Origin: Desulfobacula sp.
GTDB lineage: Bacteria; Desulfobacterota; Desulfobacteria; Desulfobacterales; Desulfobacteraceae
Direction: 5' to 3'
Length of the DNA stretch: 21,070 nt
Assembly (NCBI RefSeq): GCF_021107415.1
Contig: NZ_JAIOSW010000186.1
Coordinates: 1-21,070 of the forward strand
In this document: one piece after another, positions 1 to 8,097 of the stretch
Position numbering within the stretch: position 1 is the stretch's first letter
How the letters are laid out: each line of letters opens with the position of its first letter
Notes under the pieces: model-generated
The model's database searches: none
Told to the model about the DNA's origin: nothing
The model's input: only the letters and a program-made list of their open reading frames with translations
Position numbers and translations under genes: made by a program

Positions 1-2652
1 ACCCGGTGGCAGATTGTCGGCAGTGACGGAATAAAACCCGCGTTCTCCATCAAACCAGAATGGGCAGCCGCCGCTGACGGGCAGTTGATATAAATACTCC
101 ATGTACTGGCTTGCATCCGGTAATGCCCAGGGTACAATATCCACAGGATCAACAACTTCAGTTACCCGCAGGGGAAAGGTTCCAACATCATAGGCCTCAT
201 AGCTGGATGCCTGGATAAGGTGTTTTCTGTTTCCCGGAGATGGAAGGGTGATGGCAGAACGCTTGCCAAATTGAACTAAATCGTAATCATCATTACAGCC
301 ATATTCAGGGCCTCCACAGGATTCATATACACTAATAATCGTATCTTCCAGGGTACCGGTACTCTGCACAGTGTCTATGGTGACTTCACCGTTACATTGT
401 GTCGTATAGCTGAACCAGATATCATTATAACCGCCACAGGTTGAAGAACCCCCTATTGGATTGGTTCCGCTATTGTCCACCATCAGGGTGCCCTGATTGA
501 GCGGTATTGCCTCCTGGCAGTCCTCATTGGAGGGATGACAATTGACGGATAAGGAACAACTGGTGCCGCTATCTATAATTTTTAATTTAAAGTTGCCTGT
601 TTGGCTTTGAAACCCGTGGACAAAAATGTAATAAACCATTCCGGATTCCGCGCACCAGGTGACAGATGATTTACCACCACCGCAGGAAGTGTCATCATCA
701 TTTGCACCAACGCAGGTCAGAGTGGGGCATCCACTGCAATAAACACTGATTTGGGTGTCATAATCGGTCATGGCGTCGCAGGTTGAAGCAGTAAGAGTAT
801 TCCCATTACCTACCACCTTGTACCATACCCCTGGAGCCGTAGCTATTACACCCTGACATGGTGAAATTGAATCAATTGTAGCAAGCCAGGTCTGGCCGGG
901 AGTTTCTGACGGAGTGCCCACAAAAAACGCTTCAGCACACTCATTGTTAATGGGCAGAAATTGATAATTCAGAGTAAAGTTGGAGCCGGGAACTCCGTTC
1001 TTGCTTGATACCATGATATAATAATCCTGTCCCTGTTCAACTTTGACAAGATCATTGCCAAGCAGACAGGGTTCCGTGCAGGGATTACCATTGCAACCGG
1101 TGTTGCAGCCGTTTTCAAGTCCGCCCCAACAATTGTCAAATACGGACAAAGCTGGATCCTGGAGCGCTGATGAACCACAGAGATCCAGGGCGATAAAACC
1201 TTCAGCCGGGGCAGTGAAACGATACCATACGCTGAGGCGTTTCCCACTTGAACAGGCTTGATAAACATCATGGGTTGCGTTTTTCGTGGTGCCATAAATC
1301 TTCTTTTTTTCGGTGTCAATGCTGGTGATACTGATATTCTGGGCCTTATCACAGTCATCATTGGCCGGCGGTGGCGCATTAAGATCAGCAAACCAGATCC
1401 ATGGTTTCTCAGCTTGATTGAAACCTTGTCCAGCAAAAGTTTTACCGTCATCTGATACCTGATGGGCGATTTTAAGTTTCCATCCTTTTATTTTATTACC
1501 AAGCTGCAGGGAAGTAAGCAGGCTGTCCACACGTTCAACCGTAGATGTGTGAGCTGTCTGGTCGACCTTCCACATAACTGCCAGGAAGTCTAATTCCCCC
1601 ACAGCAATATATCCTTTGCCACTTGGAAAAGAGGAATCTTCAATAAGCCCTGACACATCAAAGGCACAACCTCTTTGATTTTTCCCGGGCAGCTGGGAAA
1701 GGGCAAAAGCCTGGAGAGTTGTGGTGTCCCAGAAGGAGGGTAGGCTTTTTGCTCCATCATAAAGACAGCCAACAGCCTTTGCGCCGTCAGCAGATACACC
1801 AAGCACATTATTGAAGCCGGCATAGATGGTGGCTGTGCTTAGCTTGGCCAATCTCTGCCAACCCGACCCGTTTTTGTTGACAACCGGATCCCAGTATGAA
1901 TCCGTTAACCATGTACTATTCGTATTTCCACTCACTCCAACTATAGCAGATCCATCGTTTGAAACTGCAAATGCAAGACTGTCATCATCGCCGGCATAGA
2001 CACCAAGACCAGAAACATTGTAATTCCTGACAGACTCCCAGGTTACTGCATGGTCCCCGGGGGTTATATGGTCTAATATGGCAGAAACGTCCCTGCTGTT
2101 ACCGATTACAACAGAGCCGCTGCCGCTAATATCAAAAGGGAGGGCAAGTTTGTGTCCATATATCCAGGGTAAACCTGTGAAATTGTTATTATGCCAGATA
2201 AACCCTTTTGTCATATCCACATAATAGCGAGTGGGGAAAAATATATAATAAAGGCGGATTTGATCAACCCGGGTTCGTCCGGTAATATAAGAGCCGTCAT
2301 AGGAAACCGCCGTGGCATAACTCTGGGGAGAAACATTCTGACATGGCTCTGAAAATCCAAGCCATTTTCTGCCGTCTTTGCGTGTCCACCTATAGGGTTC
2401 CATAATGCCTTGAGAATTGTAGTAACCGCTGACAACGGTTGAACCATCACCGGAAAGCCCCATATCTTTAAAAGTATATCCTTGTGCATTCCATACATAA
2501 TGAATATAATTAGAACCGGATATACTTACTCCATAATTAAGCGATGTCGGCGACTCACTCACGCCATAAAATCCTGCCGTAAAACCAATCCCGGAAAAAA
2601 TACTAACCCAGAAAAATAAAAAGCAGCCTAAGATTACCATTAAATGTCTCAT
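1..2652 (-). CDS. Large secreted repeat protein (HAF-type repeats plus beta modules), 3' end outside window
   Basis: This frame is open for 884 codons from the ATG at 2650-2652 to the left edge; I checked every triplet and found no stop, so the C-terminus lies outside the window. A strong Shine-Dalgarno (GAGAGGGGGAA) sits just before the ATG. Residues 1-25 are a hydrophobic signal peptide. Residues about 60-420 carry repeated 'S-x-D/S-G-S/K-x-x-x-G' units (GLSGDGSTVVSGYY, AVSNDGSAIVGVSG, GVSADGAKAVGCLYDG, VSDDGKTFAGQGF), the pattern of HAF-type extracellular repeats, probably a beta-propeller. Three related modules then start with NDDC (about 430), NNEC (about 569) and NEDC (about 709), each with paired cysteines and a W/Y-Y/F strand, like PPC-type secreted beta domains. 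The visible end (about 850-884; LPVSGG then ADNLPPG) resembles a putative-Ig (He_PIG) module. It is exported and probably surface-located or adhesive. No catalytic motif was seen. Confidence 0.88.
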   Translation of the reverse strand, partial: MRHLMVILGCFLFFWVSIFSGIGFTAGFYGVSESPTSLNYGVSISGSNYIHYVWNAQGYTFKDMGLSGDGSTVVSGYYNSQGIMEPYRWTRKDGRKWLGFSEPCQNVSPQSYATAVSYDGSYITGRTRVDQIRLYYIFFPTRYYVDMTKGFIWHNNNFTGLPWIYGHKLALPFDISGSGSVVIGNSRDVSAILDHITPGDHAVTWESVRNYNVSGLGVYAGDDDSLAFAVSNDGSAIVGVSGNTNSTWLTDSYWDPVVNKNGSGWQRLAKLSTATIYAGFNNVLGVSADGAKAVGCLYDGAKSLPSFWDTTTLQAFALSQLPGKNQRGCAFDVSGLIEDSSFPSGKGYIAVGELDFLAVMWKVDQTAHTSTVERVDSLLTSLQLGNKIKGWKLKIAHQVSDDGKTFAGQGFNQAEKPWIWFADLNAPPPANDDCDKAQNISITSIDTEKKKIYGTTKNATHDVYQACSSGKRLSVWYRFTAPAEGFIALDLCGSSALQDPALSVFDNCWGGLENGCNTGCNGNPCTEPCLLGNDLVKVEQGQDYYIMVSSKNGVPGSNFTLNYQFLPINNECAEAFFVGTPSETPGQTWLATIDSISPCQGVIATAPGVWYKVVGNGNTLTASTCDAMTDYDTQISVYCSGCPTLTCVGANDDDTSCGGGKSSVTWCAESGMVYYIFVHGFQSQTGNFKLKIIDSGTSCSLSVNCHPSNEDCQEAIPLNQGTLMVDNSGTNPIGGSSTCGGYNDIWFSYTTQCNGEVTIDTVQSTGTLEDTIISVYESCGGPEYGCNDDYDLVQFGKRSAITLPSPGNRKHLIQASSYEAYDVGTFPLRVTEVVDPVDIVPWALPDASQYMEYLYQLPVSGGCPFWFDGERGFYSVTADNLPPG

Positions 2653-2700
2653 ACGTTCCCCCTCTCATCTATTTGCAATTTATCCAGTCATGTTTTTTTT

Positions 2701-2762
2701 AGATACCTTCTTAAAAAACAGTTGTATCTATATATTACATGTATAATTAAATATACTTGCAA
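2701..2762 (-). promoter_or_regulatory. Possible promoter and 5'-UTR dyad of the large secreted protein
   Basis: Reading leftward, TTGCAA (2757-2762) and TAATAT (2732-2737) are 19 nt apart, a loose sigma-70-like pair. Between this -10 and the gene, TAGATAC/GTATCTA form a perfect 7-bp inverted repeat (2700-2706 with 2724-2730) that would lie in the leader RNA. Spacing is long and the region is very AT-rich, so this is weak. Confidence 0.25.
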
Positions 2763-2911
2763 TAATCATACCCTGATTTACCCATCTGAAAACTGTTAAC
2801 CAGCTGTATTTACGCCATTTTTATGTATTTATTTTCCTATGAAAAAAATGTAACATTATAACAAAAACTTCCATAAAATTAGGTAAAAAAAGTAACAGTC
2901 TGTCAACGCTT

Positions 2912-3193
2912 TTAATAAATTTTTTTGAATACAGTATGTTCAAAGGTAAAAAACGAACATTTCGAAGTAGTTGGGTAACCAACATTCCCATCACCTCCCA
3001 GAATATCAAAGAGCTTGTAAAGTGTGGCAGAGCAAGATGGAAAATCGAAAATGAAACATTTAATACGCTGAAAAACCAAGGCTACCACGCTGAACATAAT
3101 TATGGTCATGGAAAGCAAAACCTTGCGTACAACTTTTTTCTAATGACCCTTCTGGTATTTTTTATCAATTGGCTTTTAAAATTACAATTTTAG
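2912..3193 (+). pseudogene. C-terminal relic of an IS4-like DDE transposase
   Basis: The translation from about 2912 reads LLINFFEYSMFKGKK, then SWVTNIPIT, then GRARWKIENETFNTLKNQGY and HNYGHGKQNLAYNFF. That is the typical C-terminal third of an IS4/DDE-superfamily transposase, in which the ENETFNTLKNQGY helix carries the catalytic Glu (the E of the Y-R-E-like signature). Homology begins before the first ATG (2936), so that ATG is not a true start. The N-terminal domain with the two catalytic Asp residues is absent, and no inverted repeats are evident. The reading frame ends naturally at TAG 3191-3193. I infer a decayed, immobile fragment left after deletion. Confidence 0.8.
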
Positions 3194-3327
3194 AGGCATT
3201 AGAAGTTTGATTTGTAATAATATAGGGCAACTTCCGTTGGAGAGCGGGGAAATGCTATGAGACTGAAAAAGGCTATGCACCAAAGTACCTGTTTGGCTTT
3301 CAATTTGGTAAAAGAACTGAAATTGAG
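3194..3327. other. Gap between transposase relic and group II intron domain V
   Basis: No supported gene. In a complete group II intron this position would hold domain IV with the reverse-transcriptase/maturase gene. No maturase motif is visible here in any frame, so most of the intron is missing or this stretch is unrelated. The open frame on the minus strand (3199-3381) runs through the intron RNA structure and is not credible. Confidence 0.4.
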
Positions 3328-3400
3328 GAACCGTATGCGGGAATTCCGCTCGTACGGATCTGTGGGGGGAGCGCTGGGCAACCGGTGCTTCTACCCGGAA
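3328..3400 (+). mobile_element. Group II intron 3' end: domains V and VI (relic)
   Basis: Positions 3328-3361 have the 34-nt length and layout of group II domain V. An outer stem CCGTA/TACGG (3331-3335 with 3353-3357) is followed by a two-base CG bulge on the 3' side, then an inner stem GCGG/CCGC (3337-3340 with 3346-3349) closed by a small loop. Domain VI follows directly: AGCGCTGG and CCGGTGCT pair (two wobble pairs) around a GCAA tetraloop, on a G-run/CCC outer stem with an unpaired A at about 3393 placed like the branch-point adenosine. The exact 3' splice site is uncertain. The A-to-U change opposite U3336 (CCGCT instead of CCGCA) and the absence of domains I-IV and a maturase suggest a dead fragment. 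Confidence 0.75.
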
Positions 3401-3432
3401 GTAGCATGAATGCCGTTAGATTGGGGTCAAAG

Positions 3433-3694
3433 ATAATTATCCTATCTTTTATTAAATTGGTGGTATGAAAATGAATGGCGGTATATTCACTCTTCAGCCA
3501 ACTCAGAATGTGAAATTCCGGCGACTTTAGAAGAAATCATTTTTGGATTAAGGACTCCTAAACATATCCAAGAGATTGTCTTACGTGTCACTGATAGTAA
3601 TCCCGATATCAATTATTTTCGAATGAAATTTATGAATGGATCATTTGAGATGGAACGAAAATATATTGGAGCCGCTCAAGAATAATTATCCTAT
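3433..3694. repeat. 13-bp direct repeats flanking a 249-bp unit
   Basis: ATAATTATCCTAT occurs at 3433-3445 and again at 3682-3694, a period of 249 bp (exactly 83 codons). In both copies it reads TAA-TTA-TCC-TAT in the same frame. The intervening and following sequences are not similar, so this is not a tandem duplication of a protein module. It could be a target-site-like duplication or chance. Confidence 0.5.
3437..3685 (+). pseudogene. Unrecognised 82-codon ORF fragment without a start
   Basis: An open frame from the stop at 3434 to TAA 3683-3685 translates to a plausible protein (NWWYENEWRYIH, then IPATLEEIIFGLRTPKHIQE, FRMKFMNGSFEMERKY). It has no ATG near the 5' end and no ribosome binding site. 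I do not recognise a family. The natural composition suggests it was once coding and lost its 5' part, perhaps when the intron or IS landed upstream. The next ORF is in the same frame immediately after its stop, so both may be pieces of one broken gene. Confidence 0.35.
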
Positions 3695-3949
3695 TTGGAA
3701 TTGTCAGGAACCGTTCAAAATATCAACAATACAATTTCTAATCTTGATTTTGTGATAAAGGGAGCCGGGAATGATATTGATCGATTAAGGGCGGGACGGG
3801 AAGGTATTTTACGCGGCTTTCGCGAAGCTGAAAAGGCATGGGGTGGTATGCTGCCGGATATTTCATATCAGACGATAACGAAAAGTCTTGAGGCCATTGA
3901 TGAAAAAATTCGGAAATCTGGGGGATCGGTGGTTGATATTTCCGCATAG
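3695..3949 (+). CDS. Hypothetical small helical protein, possibly a gene fragment
   Basis: An 84-aa open frame beginning at TTG, with no visible Shine-Dalgarno. The product (TVQNINNTISNLDFVIKGAG, NDIDRLRAGREGILRGFREA, then SYQTITKSLEAIDEKIRKSG) is mostly amphipathic helix and would be cytoplasmic; no family recognised. It continues the frame of the preceding ORF after a single TAA, and the same 13 bases (ATAATTATCCTAT) precede both. It ends 34 bp before the convergent end of the membrane-protein gene at 3984. It could be a remnant rather than an expressed gene. Confidence 0.35.
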   Translation: MELSGTVQNINNTISNLDFVIKGAGNDIDRLRAGREGILRGFREAEKAWGGMLPDISYQTITKSLEAIDEKIRKSGGSVVDISA

Positions 3950-3983
3950 AAGATACTGAATTTCCCGAGTTCCGGGGCATGAC

Positions 3984-5474
3984 TTACGAAGCCGTCAAAA
4001 GTGTGAAAAACAGCAAAAAACATCCAGCTGTCTGAAAAAATTTTTTGTTTCTTTTCGTGAATCGCCAGGGCGGGAAAAAAAAGGCAATACTGAATCCTGC
4101 ACATACATAAAAAAGTTCGAAAAACATTGCATTACCTGGTGCCCATGCAATGATTAAAGATACCAGGTAAAAATAAACAAAAAAGGCTGTGGCAACAGCT
4201 TTGAGCCTGCGGGGACCCTTTACCATGGCATATAATAAGGCCGGAAGCACCAGAAAGAATCCAACAGGCCCGAATGAAAACATCTCATTTGGCACCCCTG
4301 TTAAATGAAATACCTGGACAGCACCGCTTTCACCCAAAAATGGCCTTACACAAAAATTATAAAGAGATTCAAGAGCTTGTGCCATATTCCATTTAAAAAC
4401 CCTTTCGAAAATTATGTCTATTGATGCTGTAAAATAAAAACTTTCAAGAATATAACGTATAAAATTTGCTAACGCTCCCTGTATCCCATCGTTATTAAAA
4501 GAAATGCTGGAAAATACACCGGACCAGGAATCTTTAAGCCAGCATTGCGAAAAAATTGCAGCAGGCACAACAGCAAAAAAGGTATAAAAGTTTTTCCCTA
4601 AAATGCTTTTCCATGTGATAATGCCATGTCTCCTGAAAAGAACTACGCAAGACAGAACCAAAAGGATCGGGGCAAAGATCATGCTGGAAATATTTCCGGA
4701 TATGCAAAAAAAGAGCCCCAGGATCAATAAAATCAGATCCGTCAAGTTCGGCATCTCTACCGTTCGATAAATTGCAAGAATACAAAACAATGCCACTGCA
4801 ACAGATATGATCTGTGTACCCGGATATATAGCCTGGACAACAAGCCTTGGCATGGACATGACCAAAATGGCTATGGTAAATGCTGTGGGATGCCATGAAT
4901 ACCGCCTGGCAAGGGCATAAGTGGAAAAACCTATGGAAAGATACGCTAAAAAACAAAAAATCCCGGAACCAAAATCTATGCCAAACCGCAGGAAAGTATT
5001 GAACAAAATACTATGGTTAACCGGTAAAAATCCCGGAAATTCAGCAGCGACTGCAAGAGAAAAAAATCCAATTTTTTCATAAATAATTATATTGTAAAGT
5101 TCATTATAGACTTCTTTTGGGACAGATAAAAAAGCATGGACCGCCATGTACAAAAAGCATAAAACTAAAAAAATGAAAGGCACAAAATTTGCAGATCCAA
5201 AGCTTTTTAATGTGGTGACTATGCCGGGAAAATATGAACGATGTCTGAAGATCAGGATAATAGAAGCAATAAGAAAAAAAAATTCAATGCATGTGGAAAT
5301 GATGGAATAGCCTGTAATAAAAGATATTTGGCGAATAAAAGACAGCAGCATAAAAACCGTGATAATGGCATATGAAGCTGATTCTGAAAAAGTATTGCCG
5401 TTCATGCGAAATAAAAAAAATGCAGCTGCGCACATGCAAAAAACTTCCACAAAAACCAATACAGCAATTATCAC
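3984..5474 (-). CDS. Multi-pass inner-membrane protein of unknown function
   Basis: The 496-aa product is almost wholly hydrophobic, with about 11-13 predicted membrane segments from residue 1 onward and short basic loops (FRHRSYF, RRHG, KGPRRLKA). The loop after the fourth segment (PKEVYNELYN, then FPGFLPVNHSILFN) is loosely like the first extracytoplasmic loop of GT-C/ArnT-type lipid-linked sugar transferases. The acidic catalytic pair is not clear, so I leave the function open. It starts at GTG (5474) inside a GTGA overlap with the stop of the upstream Cys-rich gene, indicating translational coupling. It is the last gene of the leftward run. Confidence 0.8.
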   Translation of the reverse strand: MIIAVLVFVEVFCMCAAAFFLFRMNGNTFSESASYAIITVFMLLSFIRQISFITGYSIISTCIEFFFLIASIILIFRHRSYFPGIVTTLKSFGSANFVPFIFLVLCFLYMAVHAFLSVPKEVYNELYNIIIYEKIGFFSLAVAAEFPGFLPVNHSILFNTFLRFGIDFGSGIFCFLAYLSIGFSTYALARRYSWHPTAFTIAILVMSMPRLVVQAIYPGTQIISVAVALFCILAIYRTVEMPNLTDLILLILGLFFCISGNISSMIFAPILLVLSCVVLFRRHGIITWKSILGKNFYTFFAVVPAAIFSQCWLKDSWSGVFSSISFNNDGIQGALANFIRYILESFYFTASIDIIFERVFKWNMAQALESLYNFCVRPFLGESGAVQVFHLTGVPNEMFSFGPVGFFLVLPALLYAMVKGPRRLKAVATAFFVYFYLVSLIIAWAPGNAMFFELFYVCAGFSIAFFFPPWRFTKRNKKFFQTAGCFLLFFTLLTAS

Positions 5475-5815
5475 TCTTTTTCCCTTTCTTTTTGTGCTTC
5501 TTTTTCTATCAGGTGATCTCTTATTTCAATCATGAAATTCTGCATATCCCGTGCTAGTTTTTCACATTCCGGGCAATATACCTTTTTGAACATTTTATCA
5601 TGCTTTTCCAACTGGTGCCTGAACCAGGGAATATAAGGAGAACCTTTGCAAAATTTTTGCCCTGTATATTGAGCAATGGGACATCCCATGCATACCGTGA
5701 AATAAAAGATTCTGCACGGAGGACAATCCAACACACCGCCGTCAGAGCCTTTTTTATCTATAATCCTTTGCCATTTTCTCACCGAGGCTTCCATAATTTT
5801 AATTTTATTAATCAT
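5471..5815 (-). CDS. Small cysteine-rich protein, putative metal-binding
   Basis: 114 aa with seven cysteines arranged as CPPC (31-34), CMGC (42-45), C56 and CPEC (81-84), followed by a charged C-terminal helix (about 85-114, rich in Glu/Lys/Arg). The CxxC pairs suggest zinc or iron-sulfur binding. No signal peptide, so probably cytoplasmic. An AAGG box lies 7 nt before the ATG. It starts 15 bp after the deacetylase-family gene and overlaps the membrane-protein gene by 4 bp, so it is inside the operon. I do not recognise a named family. The motif spacing resembles short conserved proteins of deltaproteobacteria. Confidence 0.75.
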   Translation of the reverse strand: MINKIKIMEASVRKWQRIIDKKGSDGGVLDCPPCRIFYFTVCMGCPIAQYTGQKFCKGSPYIPWFRHQLEKHDKMFKKVYCPECEKLARDMQNFMIEIRDHLIEKEAQKEREKE

Positions 5816-5830
5816 ACCATGCCTTTTACA

Positions 5831-6889
5831 TTAAAAAAAATTCCATAAATGCCTGTGAACCTCAATATAGCGCCGAACGACAAAATCCTTCTTTTTATTA
5901 TCTGCTTTTGCTGCCATTGCACTGACATCACAGCATGTAATACCCGCCATCTCCTTTAAGACAGCTTTTACCGCCCCGGAAAGGGCATCGCAATTATAAC
6001 CGCCTTCAAGGGAATAAACCATTTTGCCGCCGCATACCTTGTCGGCTATTCTTTTGATAGACGCCGTCATTCCTGCAAATCCCTCCGCAGTCATGAGCAT
6101 GCCCCCCATGGGATCATCTTTGTGGGTATCAAACCCTGCTGAAACAAGAATCAGTTCCGGTGCAAAGTGTTCTGCCACAGGCGCAAGCAAATGCTCAAAA
6201 ATCGAGACATATTCTGCATCACCATACCCCTTCGGGATGGGCAGATTTATCGTATATCCCTCTCCTGGTCCTAAACCTGTTTCTGTAAAAATTCCTGTGC
6301 CCGGGAAAAGCCCGGCTTGATGAACGGAAAAAAACAAAACATTGGGATCTCTTTCAAATGCATGCTGGGTGCCGTTTCCGTGATGAATATCCCAGTCGAT
6401 TATCAGTATCCTGCCTAATTTTAAAACCTTTTGTGCAAACATTGCACCCAAAGCAACATGGTTGAACAGGCAATAGCCCATGGCCCGACTTTTTTCCGCA
6501 TGATGCCCAGGGGGTCTTATTAAAGCAAAAGCATTATCTAATTTTTTTGCTGCTACCAGTGATATGGCTTTTAAAAGTCCTCCTGTGGCATAAAGTGCTG
6601 CATCAAATGTATCTTCACATGCATGTGTGTCCGCTGTAAGTGCGATGAGTTCTTTTCCTTTGGTTTCAGCAATTTTTTCAAAATACTCAAGGGAATGAAA
6701 AAGAATAATGTCCTCTTTTTCAGCTTTTTTCGGCAGAATATCAATAAAAACATCCTGCATATCAAGATCATTCAGCATGGAATATATGGACTTAAGTCTT
6801 TTGGGGGTATCAGGACTGCCATCCCCCGGGATATGCTTTAAAAATATGTCCCCTTTTACGATGCCTGTTTTTAATGCCATTGCTTTCAT
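5831..6889 (-). CDS. Histone-deacetylase-family (AcuC/AphA-like) zinc amidohydrolase
   Basis: 352 aa, normal length for bacterial class II-like deacetylases. The family signatures are intact: RPPGHHA with the catalytic His pair (H129, H130), DWDIHHGNGT with zinc ligands D167 and H169, AGFDTH with zinc ligand D254, and GGYN with the transition-state Tyr (Y298). It should hydrolyse an acetyl-amide in the cytoplasm: acetyl-lysine, acetylpolyamine or an acetoin-pathway-type target. The substrate cannot be read from sequence. The start may be M1 or M4; neither has a strong ribosome binding site. It lies 25 bp after the stress-protein gene and 15 bp before the Cys-rich gene, so it is very likely co-transcribed. 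Confidence 0.92.
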   Translation of the reverse strand: MKAMALKTGIVKGDIFLKHIPGDGSPDTPKRLKSIYSMLNDLDMQDVFIDILPKKAEKEDIILFHSLEYFEKIAETKGKELIALTADTHACEDTFDAALYATGGLLKAISLVAAKKLDNAFALIRPPGHHAEKSRAMGYCLFNHVALGAMFAQKVLKLGRILIIDWDIHHGNGTQHAFERDPNVLFFSVHQAGLFPGTGIFTETGLGPGEGYTINLPIPKGYGDAEYVSIFEHLLAPVAEHFAPELILVSAGFDTHKDDPMGGMLMTAEGFAGMTASIKRIADKVCGGKMVYSLEGGYNCDALSGAVKAVLKEMAGITCCDVSAMAAKADNKKKDFVVRRYIEVHRHLWNFF

Positions 6890-6914
6890 CCAAAATTCAA
6901 ATTTTATGGGCTTA

Positions 6915-7799
6915 TCAATTAGATTCTATAGTGGATTTTATGGGAACCGTCAGCACTGCACATGGTAAATCACGAAGCAACGCTGCGGTTGTTGTGGTAA
7001 TGATCCTGCCCGGGCGATCATCAACCCCTGCTATTATCAAATCTATTTCATGGCTTTTCGCATACAAAGCCAGCTCTTCGCCTGGAATTCCCTGCAAAAT
7101 ATGCGTTTTGGCAGGCATCAGATTTTTCAGCCTTAAAGACAATTTTTCTTCCAAAAGCCTTTGTGCATCCTCATAAGGCGCAGAAGTCATCTCCACAATT
7201 TGTTCGTTCACCGGAGATTCCATGACATGGACCAACCAGATCTTTGAATTAATTTTTTCAGAAAAAGCCAAAGCGTAATTTTTAAGATCAGAATCTGATT
7301 CCAACAAACTACAGGCGATCATAATATTTGTGAGTTGCAATTCTGGAAGATTTGTATCAGAAATAAATTTGCCGGGGGGTATCACTAAAAGAGGCTGCAG
7401 GAATGTTTGTGCCATGCGTCCTACGACTGAGCCGATTAAAAACTGTTGAAGTCCTGATAACCCGTGGCTTGCCGCAATTACGATATCTGCTTCTACCTTT
7501 TTTACGACTTTTGCAAGTTCAAGGACAGGATCACCATAAGCTATGATTAAATCCCACTTTATATCAAAATGTGCCATGAATTTTTTTATTTTTTCACGGG
7601 CTTTCTCGATCTTTTCTTTTTTTTCACCACCTCTTTCGAATTCAATTTGCCTGGTTACAGAACCCCGGGGAGGAGGGATAGCATGAAAGACCGAAAAAGA
7701 AGCATCAAACCCTAAGCAAAGCTCGACTCCCCAGGAAAGCAAACGGTCGGAAACTTTTGACAAGTCTGTTGCGCAAAGTATTTTTTTTATTTTTTGCAT
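6915..7799 (-). CDS. Tandem universal stress protein (UspA family), two domains
   Basis: 294 aa starting at MQKIKKILCATDLS, with a clear Shine-Dalgarno (GGGGAGGCGAT) directly before the ATG at 7797-7799; the frame stays open upstream but that part is only the shadow of the DOMON gene. Domain 1 (about 1-155) has the ATDLS start and ASHG-(9 residues)-GS, the UspA nucleotide-binding motif except that Ala replaces its first Gly, so it may bind ATP. Domain 2 (about 160-294) keeps the fold (IMIACSLLESDS, IIAGVDD, ending PCAVLTVP) but has lost the G-x9-GS loop and is probably a non-binding partner. Cytoplasmic. It overlaps the 3' end of the DOMON frame by 95 bp. Confidence 0.9.
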   Translation of the reverse strand: MQKIKKILCATDLSKVSDRLLSWGVELCLGFDASFSVFHAIPPPRGSVTRQIEFERGGEKKEKIEKAREKIKKFMAHFDIKWDLIIAYGDPVLELAKVVKKVEADIVIAASHGLSGLQQFLIGSVVGRMAQTFLQPLLVIPPGKFISDTNLPELQLTNIMIACSLLESDSDLKNYALAFSEKINSKIWLVHVMESPVNEQIVEMTSAPYEDAQRLLEEKLSLRLKNLMPAKTHILQGIPGEELALYAKSHEIDLIIAGVDDRPGRIITTTTAALLRDLPCAVLTVPIKSTIESN

Positions 7800-8082
7800 A
7801 TCGCCTCCCCATATTTGTCTCCTCAATTCCAAATTTTCCTTTTTTAACTGCACCAATGATAATATTGGCTCCCCCCATCGCTTTTTCAGGATCAAAACCG
7901 ATGGCGACCCACCCGGTGGTTTTTGCCGATAGCTGGACATGGATCTGATTCTCTTCAATGGTCCATGAAAATTGCATATTTTTTACTTCAAGCGTATGCT
8001 GGTATTCCATTGCAGACAAAGACAATGGTATTAAAAGGAATATGAGTGCCATTATTGAAAAGATCAAATAGTTCTTTTTCAT
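7705..8082 (-). CDS. Truncated DOMON-domain exported protein
   Basis: 125 aa. Residues 1-24 are a signal peptide (hydrophobic stretch to LSLSAME). Residues 25-88 match the first half of a DOMON domain, a beta-sandwich that binds heme or sugar in the envelope: FSWTIEENQIHVQLSAKTTG, WVAIGFDP, MGGANIIIGAVKKGKFGIEE. A full DOMON domain would go on for roughly another 70-80 residues. Instead, from about residue 91 the frame runs out of register through the ribosome binding site and first codons of the stress-protein gene and ends as a basic tail. I infer a deletion fusing the broken gene to its neighbour. It is probably non-functional, though its start and signal peptide are intact. It begins 15 bp after the DUF2231 gene. 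Confidence 0.75.
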   Translation of the reverse strand: MKKNYLIFSIMALIFLLIPLSLSAMEYQHTLEVKNMQFSWTIEENQIHVQLSAKTTGWVAIGFDPEKAMGGANIIIGAVKKGKFGIEETNMGRRYAKNKKNTLRNRLVKSFRPFAFLGSRALLRV

Positions 8083-8097
8083 CCTTATGACTCCTTA

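Noticed and set aside
969..1451. 160-aa minus-strand open frame, and others at 1590-1823 and 2211-2498
   Set aside because: They are in a different frame from the 884-codon secreted-protein frame, which has a signal peptide, repeats and a ribosome binding site.
3199..3381. 60-aa minus-strand open frame
   Set aside because: It runs through the group II intron domain V/VI structure and has no protein-like features.
7800..7958. 53-residue N-terminal extension of the universal stress protein frame
   Set aside because: It overlaps the DOMON coding sequence out of frame, and the ribosome binding site GGGGAGGCGAT directly precedes the ATG at 7797-7799, where UspA homology starts.
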